This document shows, one piece after another, positions 11,186-24,263 of a stretch of DNA of 64,000 bases. This stretch comes from Tenodera sinensis (taxonomy: Eukaryota; Arthropoda; Insecta; Mantodea; Mantidae): assembly GCA_030765045.1 (NCBI GenBank), contig CM060965.1:19792085-19856084 (forward strand). Reading direction: 5' to 3'. The number at the start of each line of letters is the position of its first letter. Within the stretch, counting starts at the first letter, position 1. The translations under genes were made by a program, and so were the position numbers. The notes beneath the pieces are model-generated. The model saw nothing but the letters and a program-made list of their open reading frames with translations, searched no databases and was not told where the DNA came from.

Positions 11186-14100
11186 CTTCAGGTGTGCTGT
11201 TTTGATTGAGAATGTTAGTGTATTAGGGAAATTTGAATGAGTATAAAAAGCTTGGACGGAACCCTTCTTGAGTATAAAAAAGCTCAGAAAACATGACCTC
11301 TCCCTTTTCTATTTTGGGGCAGTTTAAGATTAGAGAAATATGTGGAAATCAGCTTCACCTCCTCTGATGTTGCAGCCGCTTTTTGTTCTTCACTTAAGCT
11401 CGATCCCCATAATGAAACACTGATTCGTACAATAGTAGAACTAGGAGCCCTCCAGACTACATTGTCTGCTCTCTGAATTGTGTTCACAAATTCGGTAATT
11501 TTCTGAATTTTATTTTGGATACGGTCATTTAAAGTTTCATAATTTGGACTATACTTTGTCTTGATACATTGAAAGTTGACATGGCCTCAACATACAGCAC
11601 AGCTGTCCTACTTATGGGCAAATGTAAACGAAAAAGTGATGTAAGGATGTGGTCAATGGGCGAAAGTCGGGGCGGAGAAGTCAGCATCACGCGGTAGCTG
11701 GCTCTGCGACATGTGAAAACCGGCATGTCAAGGCTTCCTACTGGTGGCTACAGCAAGGGCGAAGCACCATGGCATGTTACGAATCCTTAGGTCGGCAGAA
11801 TTAGCTTTCATATTGGAAGCCGATAGCCCTCCATGTCCGCGTAATCTTCCGGCCAATCACATTTAATTCTACAGTTGAGCACGTAAAACGCGGCTCTTTC
11901 AATTTAACACGTTTTAAAATGTTCTTTTCGTTGCTGTAATTGAAGTTCCGAAAACGTTTGCTATATTTTACACTACAAGCAGTTGGAGATTTAAGGCAAA
12001 ATAACAGAAATACAATAAATAACGTGCGAGTATTGCTATAAATAAAGTACTATTCGCGCGGACATGACTGACTTGGTGGGAATTTGAGAGGAAAGCAGGG
12101 GTACAACAGCTATGCATCTCCCTTCCTGTGCGTCCATCGACCTTACTAAAAGAAAATCTCAGCTATCTACCTGCGTAGCATTCTGTGTCACAAAAACCAT
12201 CACAGGCCTAGTCCGCAACACCTTAAGCGGAAAAAGAACGGAGTACAAATTCCCCTACACTGGATACTTGGCAAGTAGCCCCATTTCCTCAAGTCCGATA
12301 AGCACTGAAGTGTTAATTCATTGCGTTGAAAGTCAGCTGCTTTGTGCATCCCAGAAAAAAGTAAACAAAGTAATCAATCGGCTGGCATTGAACGTGCAAC
12401 AAGCTGAAATATGACAGAGTTCTCAAAATATTACTACACCATATGGCCCCATTCTGCTACCAATTTCAATTAGAAGTGCAATATTTAACATGTCATTACA
12501 GTTTTGATCGCATTTTAATGTAATTGTATCGCTTTTACTGCTAATTTTCACACAATGTGAGTATGCATATATCTAGAATCATTATGCTAAAATGATTGCA
12601 TTTTACTTTTTTTAAATTTGCATTTCATACATTGGCCAAGAGATGAAACAATACATGATTCTTGTAACTGTTCTCATACATTTTCTCAAAAATACGTGGA
12701 CTTAATATTATGCAAATACTTGTGTAGGAGAAACAATAAACATTAAATGTTCAGACAAATTTAAGCTGTTGATTTTTTACAGTCCATAAAAAACACGAAA
12801 CAAAGTTGCCTGTAAAACTCATTTTGTAGTTAAAAGACCAGGGAGTTCTTAAAATATCTGCCAGACACACTATATTCCTTATTGCGGCACATCACTGTAA
12901 GGTTAACAATGGAATAAATGTAGTTCGAATAGTATTGTAGATGCACGTTCAATATCTTCCATACTAGATTTTATTTTCTCTACTGCTTTCCTATGCTAAG
13001 TTACTGCAATGTCTTGTTTTCTAATGGGCTGTGTTGGTTTAATTAATGTCATTGGTTGGAGATATTGACAAGAATGACACATCTTGAACTTTAAATGTAG
13101 GACTTAGAACAATTTCACAGATTTTTTCGTCCTATAAAAACCCGAAACATAGCACGTTAGGTTTTGTGTGTCGTCTGAAGGAGAGTCTTTTAATTTAAGT
13201 TCTCTCTTGTTTTCCTTCGCATGAGCCAGCTAATGTTACGTGAAATAATCATCTGATGGTTGCCAGTTATTGCTTAATTTAGCCCAATATTATAACGTGC
13301 CCTACGCGTAAACATAAGACATTTGCGTGCATTTAAAATGGACATTGGAAACAATGATGTCCAAGTATCCAAATATGTTTGTGCAACCTGTTTCCTATTC
13401 CCTACCTAATTCAACACAAAGAATGAAAATTGCAGTTTCAATCATTTACTCTATGTAATTCAGAAAATGTATATTGGAAAATGTGTGCATTTATGATATC
13501 CAAAGTTTCTGAATACAACATTAAAAATTGAGAACTTTCCTGAAAACTGCGATTTTAACACGTCCTAGTATTGAACTTCCTGAGGTTTACATAATGGAAC
13601 TTCTGAGTCAATTTACGACACCAAATATCACAACATAGTCACTTTGCTGCAAATAAAGTGTCCACGTGTCTTAGATGTTCACGGCATCTGTTAACAATGT
13701 AGTAATTTTATTTCTGACACAAAGATTTTTAATATACAACATTTACCTTCCACATTGGTTGTTTATGCCATGTAGACATAGACATAAAATGTGAATGTAG
13801 TGTTCGATACAGGGTGAAAAAGCCAAAAAGCACTCACAGAGCTGACCACCCTGACTGATGCTACCTTCTCGATACCTCTGCACTATTAACCAAATACGTC
13901 TTCATGTAATAAAATTAACAGGAAACAACACCCACCCTCTTTACCACAGAAGCCGTAAATCGTTTCAAGTTACTTATACAGGATACTCAAATTTCTTTCT
14001 ATGCACGTGCCAGCGTTTATAAGGCTTATCACACCCAGGGCTGGTGGCTCTAGCAGTTTTGCCGACCGGCACCCTCGTGCCTTCCTTCACACCTAACTTA

Positions 14101-14289
14101 ATTTGTATCCGCAATGTCGTCGTTCGCTGCTACTCATTCTCACATAGTGTAGGATAAATTACATTGGCAAGGGCGATATAAGGCAGTCTCTGTAAAGGAA
14201 AGAAACCTGATTCAAATATCCCGTACGTTTGGAGACGAAAGATGGCAACCCCACCATCAAGATTCCCTTGCGACGGAATCTTTTTCAAC
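11186..14289. other. No gene seen; 3.1 kb AT-rich
   Basis: No motif, transposon end or splice-bounded frame was convincing. The open frames at 11284-11487, 11529-11726 (minus) and 12112-12414 (plus) do not resemble known proteins. Confidence 0.45.
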
Positions 14290-14329
14290 CAAGGGAGATT
14301 TCTAAACCCATGTTGCGCAAAGACACAGT

Positions 14330-14590
14330 GGGACTGTGGTCAGAAACAGCTGAGATGCAATTCCTCAGACGAATATCAGGCTCACATTAAAATATCATAT
14401 ACCTAATATTCAAATACGAGAACTAAATATATATGTTAGAGAAGATATACAACAAATGGCAATGGTTTCAACACAGAATGGGTAATGCTAGACAAAGTAT
14501 AAACCAGAAGATAGTGTTCATAGAACGACCAAAAACCTTTGTCTCGGAATGGGCTTTGTAGCCTAATCTTGAAGAAGAAGCGAGGGCGAT
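14330..14590 (+). pseudogene. Second decayed LINE reverse-transcriptase C-terminus
   Basis: The plus strand at 14333-14380 reads LWSETAEMQFLRRISG. This is the well-known 'TAEMRFLRR(I/V)AG' block of arthropod non-LTR reverse transcriptases. Stops and indels follow, then a region about 14450-14590 whose order (W..FQHRMGN..., then an EWAL-like stretch and a GAAGAAGAAG run) fits the 'W.EHL.RM...' tail of the same ORF. No intact frame remains. It probably belongs to a different family from the 6.1-kb stub, because the shared blocks differ. Confidence 0.5.
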
Positions 14591-14806
14591 CAATAAATAA
14601 AACTAAACAAGAGATACACGTGATGAAAGAACAATATTGTTGTGAGCCAAAGTTAAAACTAGGCAACATAATAAAAGTGTATTTCAGGTTTATCCTTCAT
14701 CAGAAGATTAAATTTTAAAACGTACGCAAAATAAAAATACACTTGACAGTCGACTACAATGTTAACTGTCATCTTTATTGAAGTGTACAGAATATAGGCA
14801 CAACAG

Positions 14807-14932
14807 CGGGGGACACCTCGAGCATTGGGACCTACGAAAAATCTATGACTACTACTATCTCCATCTCAGGAGAAAGGGGTGTTAAAGTTTTAAAGGGGTC
14901 CGAAAGTAAACGCCTGGTACGTAACTGAAGTT
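14807..14932 (+). repeat. Dispersed repeat 'GGGGGACACCTC', copy 2
   Basis: Partner of 9974-10090, with the same order of blocks: GGGGGACACCTC, CCATCTCAGG, GTTAAAGTTTTAAAGGGG, AACGCCT. Confidence 0.7.
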
Positions 14933-15550
14933 ACATTTTCGAAGTATTTTTGGACATCAGTTTACTAAGGTTATATTGGATAATTTGTGAGCAACTTAAT
15001 TTCTTCAAATGCTGTTGCTGATACTGGAAATAACTGTTATGGCATGCCTTTGTTCCCACTGCGTAAATATACGACACGTTATCTCTGAATTCAGTTAGCG
15101 CTGATCATTGAGCAATTTTTCATTTCTGTACGTCACTTGTAGAGCCTACTTTCCAGGCACTTGACCACACTTGTCGATCGAGTAGCCGTCACCTGGTAAC
15201 GTGATAAATTAGCAGTGGCCCGAGTGACGTGAGGGCGCCATTTATCTTGGCCGGCACTGGGCACCCAGTCGCTGTCAATGCAACCCGCTGCTTCGTGAGG
15301 AAAATTAACATCCAATCTCCAAGCCGACCGCCGGATTGTCATTTCCATTCATTAGGATCCAGATGGGGCTGGCTGGCTGGCTGGCTGGCTATGCTGCTAG
15401 CCGCCTCTAAAAGCAATTTAAACCTGCAACACGCTCCATCTACTGTTCAACAATGTTGAGACAGGTGGCTTGCTATCTTGTACACTTTTAAAGTACCTAC
15501 GGTAACCCAATCGCAATCAGCCTCGTGTTTTATTAACGACTGTTCCTTTT
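14933..15550. other. No gene recognised; GC-richer patch and (GGCT)6
   Basis: 15130-15360 is GC-richer with short open frames on both strands but no recognised motif. 15367-15390 is a six-unit GGCT microsatellite. Confidence 0.4.
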
Positions 15551-15865
15551 TACCTTCTCCACTACTTGAATTGCATTCCATCCAAAAATATGATATCGAG
15601 ATTTCACCGGAAATATAGTTTTTAGATCCTTGAATAAAAATAAGCGTCTTAATAGAAAAAAGGGCGGTCTGTGTATGTATGTGAACAACAAAAATAAAAA
15701 AGTATGTTAAATACCAAACTTTGTATTCAAGTTCTCTTCCAAGAATGTAACACGAAGATTTCGAACAAAATTCATCCACCCCAAACACACTCTACATGCA
15801 AACTTTTCGTAAGTTTCGATTTTCCCAAAAATTCGCTAACGATTTGGATTAAAAGAACACGATTA
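15551..15865 (+). repeat. Dispersed 'ACTTTCTCTACT' family, partial copy
   Basis: It follows the order seen in the full copies: a CCTTCTCCACTACTTG start, GCATTCCATCCAAAAAT, GAGATTTCACCGGAAAT, then a GTCTGTGTATG block and AAATACCAAACTTTG, with GATTAAAAGAAC at the end. The 3' half of the element is absent. Confidence 0.7.
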
Positions 15866-18562
15866 AGATATCTGCACGGCGAATAAAACCTGTATCCTTA
15901 TTTTTCTGGGTGCAGCCTGTGTTTTTAACCTGCTTGCTTAAATAGGAATGTTAACGTAAATTTGACATTTATCCAGCTTTTCGTGTGCTCTTCCCCACTA
16001 AGACTTTTATAACCTTTGATGGGAATTCAGTGGACCTCAAAACATTTATCTCTGGTTGAAACTCGATATCAAATGTTCGGGTGGAACACAATACTCTGCC
16101 TGCATTGGGTGGGCAGGCGAAAGTAAAATCCTAAAAAAGAAATCTACTTGTTTTCAAATTTATTCGTTGTGACTTATGTGAATTGGATTGGATTTTCTCT
16201 ATCAAAAGGCGATTCAGGAGAAAATTCCACGTTGAGTTAAGTAGCATCTTATATCAGGCGTGCTGATGGTACTATGCAATGCCGATGCACGTTATACGAG
16301 TTATGCCATTCTTTCAAACACTATGGCTATAAAAGACGACCAAACGTCTGCAAACGTAGTTTGTTTAAACAATTTCTCGGGGATGGCGCCTTCCGCCAAT
16401 GTGTCTTGTTTGTTTTAAACCTCAAAACGTTGCAGTTCTATAGGCTTCAGCAACTGAAGAACTGGTTTCCTGTGTTAGATTTGTGGACAATCTTTCAGAG
16501 GCATTGCATACGCCCAATTTGTGTGAGTAAATATGTATCACAGCTAGAGAAACATCTGGAAGAAATATTTGTTCAGACTTATGGATTATAAGCGTCATCT
16601 CAATATTTTTCATATCGTAAGAGTATTGAGCAAAGACTTCCCAGATTAGAAATCATGCTTGACAGCTAAGTAGAGCCAAAAATAAAATAGCATCAAGGGC
16701 TTCGAGGTAATACACTGCAGTTCAAACAATGAAATCTGTTAGCGACATATTATGAAGCCAGATTGTCCATTCTTTCACAGGCATTGTGATTTCTAGAGGC
16801 TTTTGGTGGCATTTTTCCCCTACTGTAAACACATTCATCCCAGACAACACCAAAATCTGCAAGAGTTTTCGGAGCTCAACTTCAACATAAAATAGGACTG
16901 CTATTTTTTGGCATCTTCTGCACTAAGTTTACACCATCTGGTACAGTATGCAAGACTTCGAAGCCTATTTTGGTACTGTTCTGCTGTCTCTTCCTTCAAC
17001 TGGGCAGCTTGAAGGTGATGGTTTGGGATTCATTTATTTTCTTCCCCATTACCAACTTAACAACTACTTCGTCGTCTTCCATCATGCAGGTAAAACTTAA
17101 AAACGACAGGTGCCTCTGATTTTGGGGTGAATGTACGTATGTTGGACAAACGGACTCATGGTGTCTCGCAAGTTTAACTTCTTGACATCCGACACGCAGT
17201 GCTTGGAAGCTTTATGCAAGCTTTAACAAGATCAATTCGCAACTGCTTAGAAAAATCAGGCTGTGCCAAGCATTTTGCCTGTTATCGCAACTATGACAGC
17301 GATTGCTGTCCAAACGGAAAGCAGCAGTACGAAATGGCAGGTGTTTCAGCAAATTGGCAATTTGAAATGCCCATGTCAGGTGGTTACAGTAATAATAGCC
17401 TTTAACTGTTTTTTTTTTCCCCACACGCAACCAAGCGCTGAAAAGTTCATCAATGCTTCTAATGTCCTTACTCACTGAGAAGACAATTATTAGAGATAGT
17501 AATATCAGCTAGCCCGCCAGCCCCTGCTTGAAACTTTGGCATATTTCGCATATGTTTGGTCGAGTGCTTATGAGGAGTATCTGCAACAACATACGTACTT
17601 GGTACTCCTCTAACCATGTTTTATATCAACTAACACTATGGAAATGCTGTATTCCGGTGTTTCGGATATGAAATTGCACATTCGAACATGACAGTTTAGA
17701 GGACTGAAAATTCTTTGTGAGGTACAACACGGAACAGAAGAAAGATCTGAAACGGAGTCCCAAAGAGCAGCTACTTAGAGTGTTTTTCAACTCGAGCACT
17801 GCTGTAAAAGCCTCCAACCACCAAATTCTTAGAACTTTAGGATCAAAGCAAAGATGTGCAAGAAAAATTTAAGTCTGGATAATACTGAGATGTTTCATAT
17901 TTCATTTTAATCCTCAAGGATGGTCGGAAGAGTAGCGAAATATTTATTACATGCTAAGACATAAATCTCAAGTGCTTCTAAGATCTTTTTTGTCTTTGAT
18001 GAGGCAGCAGTCGGTTCTTTATTCTAGAAGCAAGTTAATCTGAGGGCAAAACCAACTGTGCGTTAGAAAAGAAAGAACACACTCAGAACATTGTGCTAAA
18101 TTTAATGTCTTGTTTAGAAATTCCCACTTACCTTATTTTTTCCACAAAAACTTTTAATTAAAATGTCTATGTTACCACTAAAAACGTCACTACAAATTAA
18201 TTGCTAGGAAAAGCTAATGAACAATCATTCTGAGTAATGAAATATATTGTCATAGCTTGTATACATACGAAACTCCTACTCATTCAGCTACAATTAATTC
18301 AATTACTCTACATTCACAGGTTTCCAAAACAATCTACTTGTTAGTTACACGAACTACCGACGTGGAAACCTGACAATACAATTATCCACATTAATTCCAA
18401 GGTCCGGATTAATGCGGTTTCCGCACTTAAAAAGTACCTTATGCAGTGCAAGCGGAAAATTATAATCCAGTGAAACCTATTTAGTTTATGTACATTTAAC
18501 TCACAACTGTGCTACTGATGTACATTCTTTATTAGGATCAAAGAAGGCTTGATTTAGGAAGT
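15866..18562. other. No gene seen; 2.7 kb
   Basis: Several frames of 60-105 codons (for example plus 16274-16591, minus 17212-17475) have no recognisable motif and no consistent splice sites. Confidence 0.4.
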
Positions 18563-18940
18563 CATGGAAAAAATGATTGAGCGCATTAGGAGAGCAGAGT
18601 ATTTTAAAGCTTCACGTCGTGGGACAGTACGGTTTACACAAGTCGATATTCCAACATGCAGTTGAGTTTGATAGTCTGATACATATATTATCGTCTATCG
18701 GACACTCAAATAGTCTGTGTCTTGAATCACCATTCGCATTTGTATTTCAGCGTATGCATACAAATGCGAGTGGCAATTCAAGACAGCCTATGCGAGTGTC
18801 CAATAGACAATGCAATGTGCCAAAGACTATAAATAAACTCAGCTGCATGTTGCAATACCGACTTGCGTAACCCGCACTGCCCCACGACGTGAAGCTTAAA
18901 AATACCCTGCTCTCCTAATGCGCTCCATCACTTTTCCATG
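18563..18940. repeat. Large foldback: 378-bp inverted repeat with almost no loop
   Basis: The left arm from 18563 (CATGGAAAAAATGATTGAGC) is the reverse complement of the right arm ending at 18940 (CACTTTTCCATG) with about 10% mismatches and small indels. The centre lies near 18752 around GCGTATGCATACAAATG. Matching landmarks include GCGCATTAGGAGAGCAG against CTGCTCTCCTAATGCGC and TTCACGTCGTGGG against CCCACGACGTGAA. Any transcript would fold into a hairpin of about 185 bp. No open frame and no clear target duplication were seen. Confidence 0.85.
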
Positions 18941-20754
18941 GCTGTACAAAAGGTTCAAAGAGAGACATACCTACACATTTGAACAATTATCTTTTCTGCC
19001 TCAGCTCATGCAGGCTTGCTGCCCAAATGTCCTCGCAAATGTCCGTTGTTTCTTGTGTGGGCTTTTGAGTTTTATGAAACCTTTCAAAGTTATACTAGGG
19101 GCAAATTTGGGTAAAAATAACCAAAAAAAAATAAGTATTTATCTGCTTATTATATGAGCTTCTAGTTTCACGATATAAAAGTATACTCGCCTGTAAAATT
19201 TTAAAAACCACTTCAGTTCAATTCATTTGAAATTTTGATATATCAATTTAGAGTTTAATGTACCATATATAAAGCAAACTTGATGCACATTTTGAACTAG
19301 TTTCCAACATATTAATTTTTTGATAAATATTTACTCTTTTGAATAAAGAATTCTCCACACGATGTAATTATTTTTTAAATTAGTATTTTACAAAAACTCC
19401 TCAATCGTATATTAAATTGTAGAGAAGTATATTATAATTATTCTACTAGTAATCACAATTAAGTATGCTAACAATTTTTTCTATTTAAATTATGTTAGGC
19501 ATCGATAGGGATTAGAATTTCCTAAATTTACAAGTTCATCGTGTGGAAAAATGTGAAAATGCGAATGTGCTGAAAAAATGAAAACCTGAGTAAAAGATAT
19601 CAAAGATTGTAACGCTAGACTAATACTGTTTAACAAGCATTTAGTACTTTTAAAGGGCATGCCGTCCTAGCTAATTTACTGTTTGAAAACACTCGAGACC
19701 TCTATTGAATGGTTTCATTACTTTACGGTAGGCAAAACCTATCCTTTTTACTAAAATTTTACAGGAAGCAGATTTAAAGCCAGACATTTAAATGATTCAT
19801 ATTTTAAAACGTTGTACAGGTATAGAACGGTAGTTTTGTTGTGCTTAAGGACACTAAAATCCACATTTACTAACCATGGCAATTGTTAGGCATTTTTTTT
19901 TCCGCATGTCTATTATGCTAATGCCTTGAAGTGTAGAAACGGCGTCACATGACCTCTAGAATCCTGCTCAAAGACTGAGTAGCTCTTTAATATTTCGAAG
20001 ATGCCTTTTTCTGATTTTGCTACGTTTCTGAAGGAATATTTGCTTACGAGAAGGAAACAATTTAAGGAAAAATAAAAATAATGGAATAACTACTAAAGAT
20101 TTTTCTCGTTATCTTGAAATGTCTAACTGCCGTGTATACAAAATGTGTAATTTCTCTCAAAAGCTAAATGGCAGCAAAAAACCTTTAGTACTCAAATATT
20201 TCATTAATAGAATTAAATGTCCAGTACGTAGCGCGTTTTTAGTATGTTTAAATTATTAATGCGTAACGTTAAAATTATATGCAATATTACAATTGAAATT
20301 AAAATGTGAGACTTTTTTTCCGAGTGGAGGAAAAATCAATTTATGGACCCCCACTGTGTTGGAGGGCACAGTGGGGAGTGTTTAATAGGCTCTTAGTTGA
20401 ATTTAAACATTAACCTAAATATTGCTGATCTCAGGCTTAGGACGTCTCAAACCGTCTGGCGACTGAACCATTGCCATGTCCCATTTTGTTCTCAGTGCAC
20501 CGAAACGGATTAGCTATAACGGTGAGATTTAAAAAATATGGCAACTGTGTACTCCGATTTCACGTGGACCATGGGTTAAGGGAGAAACTTTACTGGAGTA
20601 AGGTTATCTACAGCATCCCTTACTCGGACCGGATGTTAGCCCTATGAGCATGAGATGAGCAGTTTAAGCCGGGATAGACGCAACCCTAACCTTTTTTCAA
20701 CGATTACACAACTAGAGCTCCCTAATTTGGAGTAAAAATGGTAACGCATTTTTC
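18941..20754. other. No gene seen; AT-rich
   Basis: Mostly low-GC sequence. A small hairpin, CCCCCACTGTG...CACAGTGGGGA, sits at 20347-20378. Nothing else was recognised. Confidence 0.45.
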
Positions 20755-21383
20755 TTAAGGGATACTGGGAGTGAAATTTTGGTCAAAATTGTCAAAAAGT
20801 CGAATTTTTTTTTTTTTTTTAAACCTTAAAATGTTCCTGGAACACCGGTGCATTTGGATCAGCTAACATTTTTCATATCCCCCACTAAAACTACATTTCT
20901 ACACATTCCAAAAGAAGGTCGCGCCTGAGTTTTGCTTCAAATTCAATGAAAATTTCCAAAAGTATTCATAAATAGCAGCTAAACAAAACTATGATTCAAT
21001 ATTGATGTTATCATTAACATGAATTCCAAAAACATTTTTTTTTGTATGAAAAAAATCAATAATTTTTAAGATTAAATTTTCGTTGTTATTAAAAAATATG
21101 TACAGCATAATCAGCAAACGTATTTGAAATATATCTTCATACAATTGTTACCCATGTTTTAGAGTATCAGTTCTGCCAATATAAATGAATTTTGAAAAGT
21201 CAATAGACGCGAGCTCCATTTTGAAAATGTGCCTATTAAATTTATATATGCTAAACGAATTATCCAATTTTAATGAAATTTGGTGTACCTCCTATTCTCA
21301 TATAAATACAGACACAGTAAAAATTTCAGAAAAATCTATCAAAAAATGTAGAACTTTCAAATTTCACCCCCAGTGTCCCTTAA
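20755..21383 (+). mobile_element. TTAA-flanked MITE, copy 1 (element 20759-21379)
   Basis: It begins TTAA-GGGATACTGGGAGTGAAA and ends TTTCACCCCCAGTGTCCC-TTAA, so about 22 bp of inverted terminal repeat is flanked by a TTAA duplication. The interior matches 51065-51765 closely but lacks about 100 bp present there. Neither copy encodes a transposase. A TTAA target is the hallmark of piggyBac-like transposition. Assignment to that superfamily is inference. Confidence 0.85.
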
Positions 21384-23344
21384 AAAGGCTTTTTCTTTAG
21401 TATTCCTGAAATATTTCTGCATGGTAATCCACAACTGAGAGATACACTTATTTGTAGAGAATTACTTAGTAAAAGGTCAAATTTAGTCAAGTGTATTCAC
21501 ATTTGCTGGGAATCTTTGCTGTTTAAACCTACACTATGGAATCCAAGCAGGCATTCTCTAAGATTGGTGTTCAGTAGCTTGAGCAGGGCAGGGCAGATTG
21601 CTTGATATCACGCAGTTTCAGCCTTAAATATCTTCAGCACAAGATTTGTTTTGTTGTACATTACACTTGACCCAGATGGATAGGTTTACTACCGCTTCAT
21701 TGCACACTTTACAAAGGCGAATAAGGCATCATCGTAAATATCTAATTGCAAAGCTTGAGCTCTTCAGCAGAGCAGTTGCTGAATCGCTGCAGTCCTTCAT
21801 AAATTAGAGCAGACTCCTAAACACTTGCACTACAGGTCGCGAGTTAAACCTAACATCAGTGAGCTATGCTTCTACAATTTGCCTGTCGTTTGACAGCAGT
21901 TCAGATGGCTTTCTTTTTATTGCGTTTGAGCAATACTTCGATGTTTTATTAAACCAATATTTAAGATGCCTTGAATCAAACCCAGCAATTCACATCATTA
22001 GTTCACCATTGGAGGTAGACAAATTATTCCCTATTGTTTCTTTTAGTAACTGACCATTTAGATTGACCATCTTCACATGTTTATTCGGATAAATTTCTAT
22101 AAAATATTAATGGGGATTACGAGCTTCGTTAAGCTTGAGTGGAGATTGTCATAATTTACTACAATTTTAGTATGAAAGAACGCAGTTGTATCCATATTAA
22201 TATTGAGAACCATTGCTTATTAACACCAATAGCTTTAAAATTATCTAGGAAGACATTGTGAATACTAAGAATCTTGCATTCCTTGGTCTATTTTGGGGAA
22301 GTGGCTCATATGAAACACTAAACAGATTTACAGTTGTGAAAGCCTAGCAGGAACCCCAAAATGGCGGAAGAGTTAATCTGGTGTTCTAAGTAGCGTTTTG
22401 TCGACGATTTGGCAATTTTCCCATTTAAAAATTACTCATAAGCTTACAGAAGGAATAGTCGCAATGGTCAGAAATCTGAGGAACTGTCTACCCCTGAAGA
22501 GGAAGTAAGTGGAGATTACCCAGTTTGATTCTTAGCACCTCAATTGCCATCAGTAGTACAGCTGCTTCCTGCGTTTATCACATGGAAACAAAAATATAGA
22601 ACCGACCGCATGCACCTCTTTTACTTCCTGAAAAATGTATTATGTACATACAAAAACTTCTTGGCTAGTATATTGAACATAACTACAACAATAAATACAC
22701 CGTCAAAATCGAATCTGAAGAACAGCAGGTAACGAGCGCACAAAATTTAAAAAAGTGTTTTAAAAATAGTGCGTTCCAAGCAACGATGTATACAGCCAAA
22801 CGCAGTCTACCCCAAATAAATAAAACATACGTACACAAATGCAAAAAATAGTCTAGTGAACCATTCAAACTCATCTAGGTGTTAGTGAAGTCAATCAAGA
22901 AAAGTTTCCTGTCACACGTGACTAAGAAAGCTACGATGGAAGGAACATGCAGATGAGAGGTGTTGCGTGTTTTGGGGGGGACAGAAGAAACTGTCGTGCT
23001 TTCCGTGGGCGAAAAAAACTAGCCAACATAGCAACTGCATTTACTTACTGCGATAACGTTATTAGATCAGAAACATTACTGTAACTCACTACGGAAGATG
23101 TAAAAAAGAGTTAATGACAAAAATGGAGGTGAAGAGGGGGTGGAAACGGGTGAGAGGTATAAAGAGTGATCCATCGTGTGTGTGAGTTATTACATAATGT
23201 AAAAAAGATACAAACAACAGTAAACAACAGCGTACGCACTCGCTTCCTTCCCTCACGCTAACATTGTCTACTGCTCCAGCTACTTGAGTAGGTATGTATA
23301 TATCTCTCTCTGTTTTGCTTGCTTTGATGCCTCGAGACTTTTAC
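21384..23344. other. No gene seen; possibly intron
   Basis: No recognisable coding or repeat structure. If the exon at 23345-23426 is real, this is downstream intron of that minus-strand gene. Confidence 0.4.
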
Positions 23345-23426
23345 CTGCAGAAGACTGAGTGGAGGCCTGGCCCTGCATCGGAGTAGTCGGCCCAACAGCG
23401 CCTTGCATCGCCATATCTTCCTGCTG
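23345..23426 (-). CDS. Candidate internal exon, Q/G/S/T-rich protein
   Basis: On the minus strand an 82-bp segment is bounded by a pyrimidine-rich acceptor (TTTATTTTGCCGTGTCCCAC then ATCAG) and a good donor (GCAG|GTAAAAG). The phase-0 frame is fully open and reads QQEDMAMQGAVGPTTPMQGQ, then ASTQSSAG, leaving one base for the next codon. Its third codon positions are much richer in G and C than the AT-rich surroundings. Low-complexity Q/M/G/T/S sequence like this is common in disordered or transactivation segments of regulatory proteins, but I do not recognise the family. The acceptor is a tandem CAGCAGCAG, so the exon could start at 23426, 23423 or 23420. Neighbouring exons of this gene were not identified. 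The alternative plus-strand reading meets a stop quickly. Confidence 0.5.
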
Positions 23427-24263
23427 CTGATGTGGGACACGGCAAAATAAATCAACTCTCTCTCACACTCTCTGCTGCAATTAGCGTAAGAAATAACACC
23501 CTTATTGTACTCAATAAAAATATAAACCACGAAAAGAATGCAACAAAAGTACTTACAAAAATTATATATAAACTTTACATCATTTTTAAGTCGTTTGATG
23601 TCGTTTACATGACAACTAGCGATTCAAAAATATTAATAAAGGAAAATGTGTGATAAACATATAACACAAAACAAAACAACGACAGGCACAGAAAGAATCT
23701 AACTAGACCCCAACTACGTTATTATAGATGACTGGAAAATGTTTGCTAGAGTACGAGAAAACAAAAGACTGAGCTGGCTGGCTACGATATTCTAGACGCC
23801 TACTTCTAGGTTAATGTGCATTTAAACTTTTAATTATACAATAATAATTATATATAAAAGAGCGACCAAATTGTGGAGTTAATAATCAAATTGCCTCTAA
23901 GAGTCTACGTTTAAACAAACAATCTACTGTATGTTTGGCCCACCGCCCTGCAGCAGCCACGAGAAACATCAATGTATTGTTATTTAACGTGCAGAATAGA
24001 GAGAGTTAGATGTTACATCACTGTGCAGTGAACGTAATAATATTATGTACAGAGAGGGGGGGGGGGGGGGGGGGGGGCAAGTCGCCAAGAGCTCGCCTTC
24101 TTGCTTTTGTTGGCGCTTGCTAGCTACTGAGGTCTGCTAAATCTACCGGGGTTTCTAAACTCCGCTGTAAGAACGTCCTACACTACTGTCATTCAGATGC
24201 AACAAGTAGCATAAGCCGACGTCCATTCAAACTAAGTGCGGCTAATTTCACTTTGTCACCAAC
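23427..24263. other. No gene seen; includes G22 run
   Basis: AT-rich sequence. A run of 22 G lies at 24056-24077. Confidence 0.5.
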
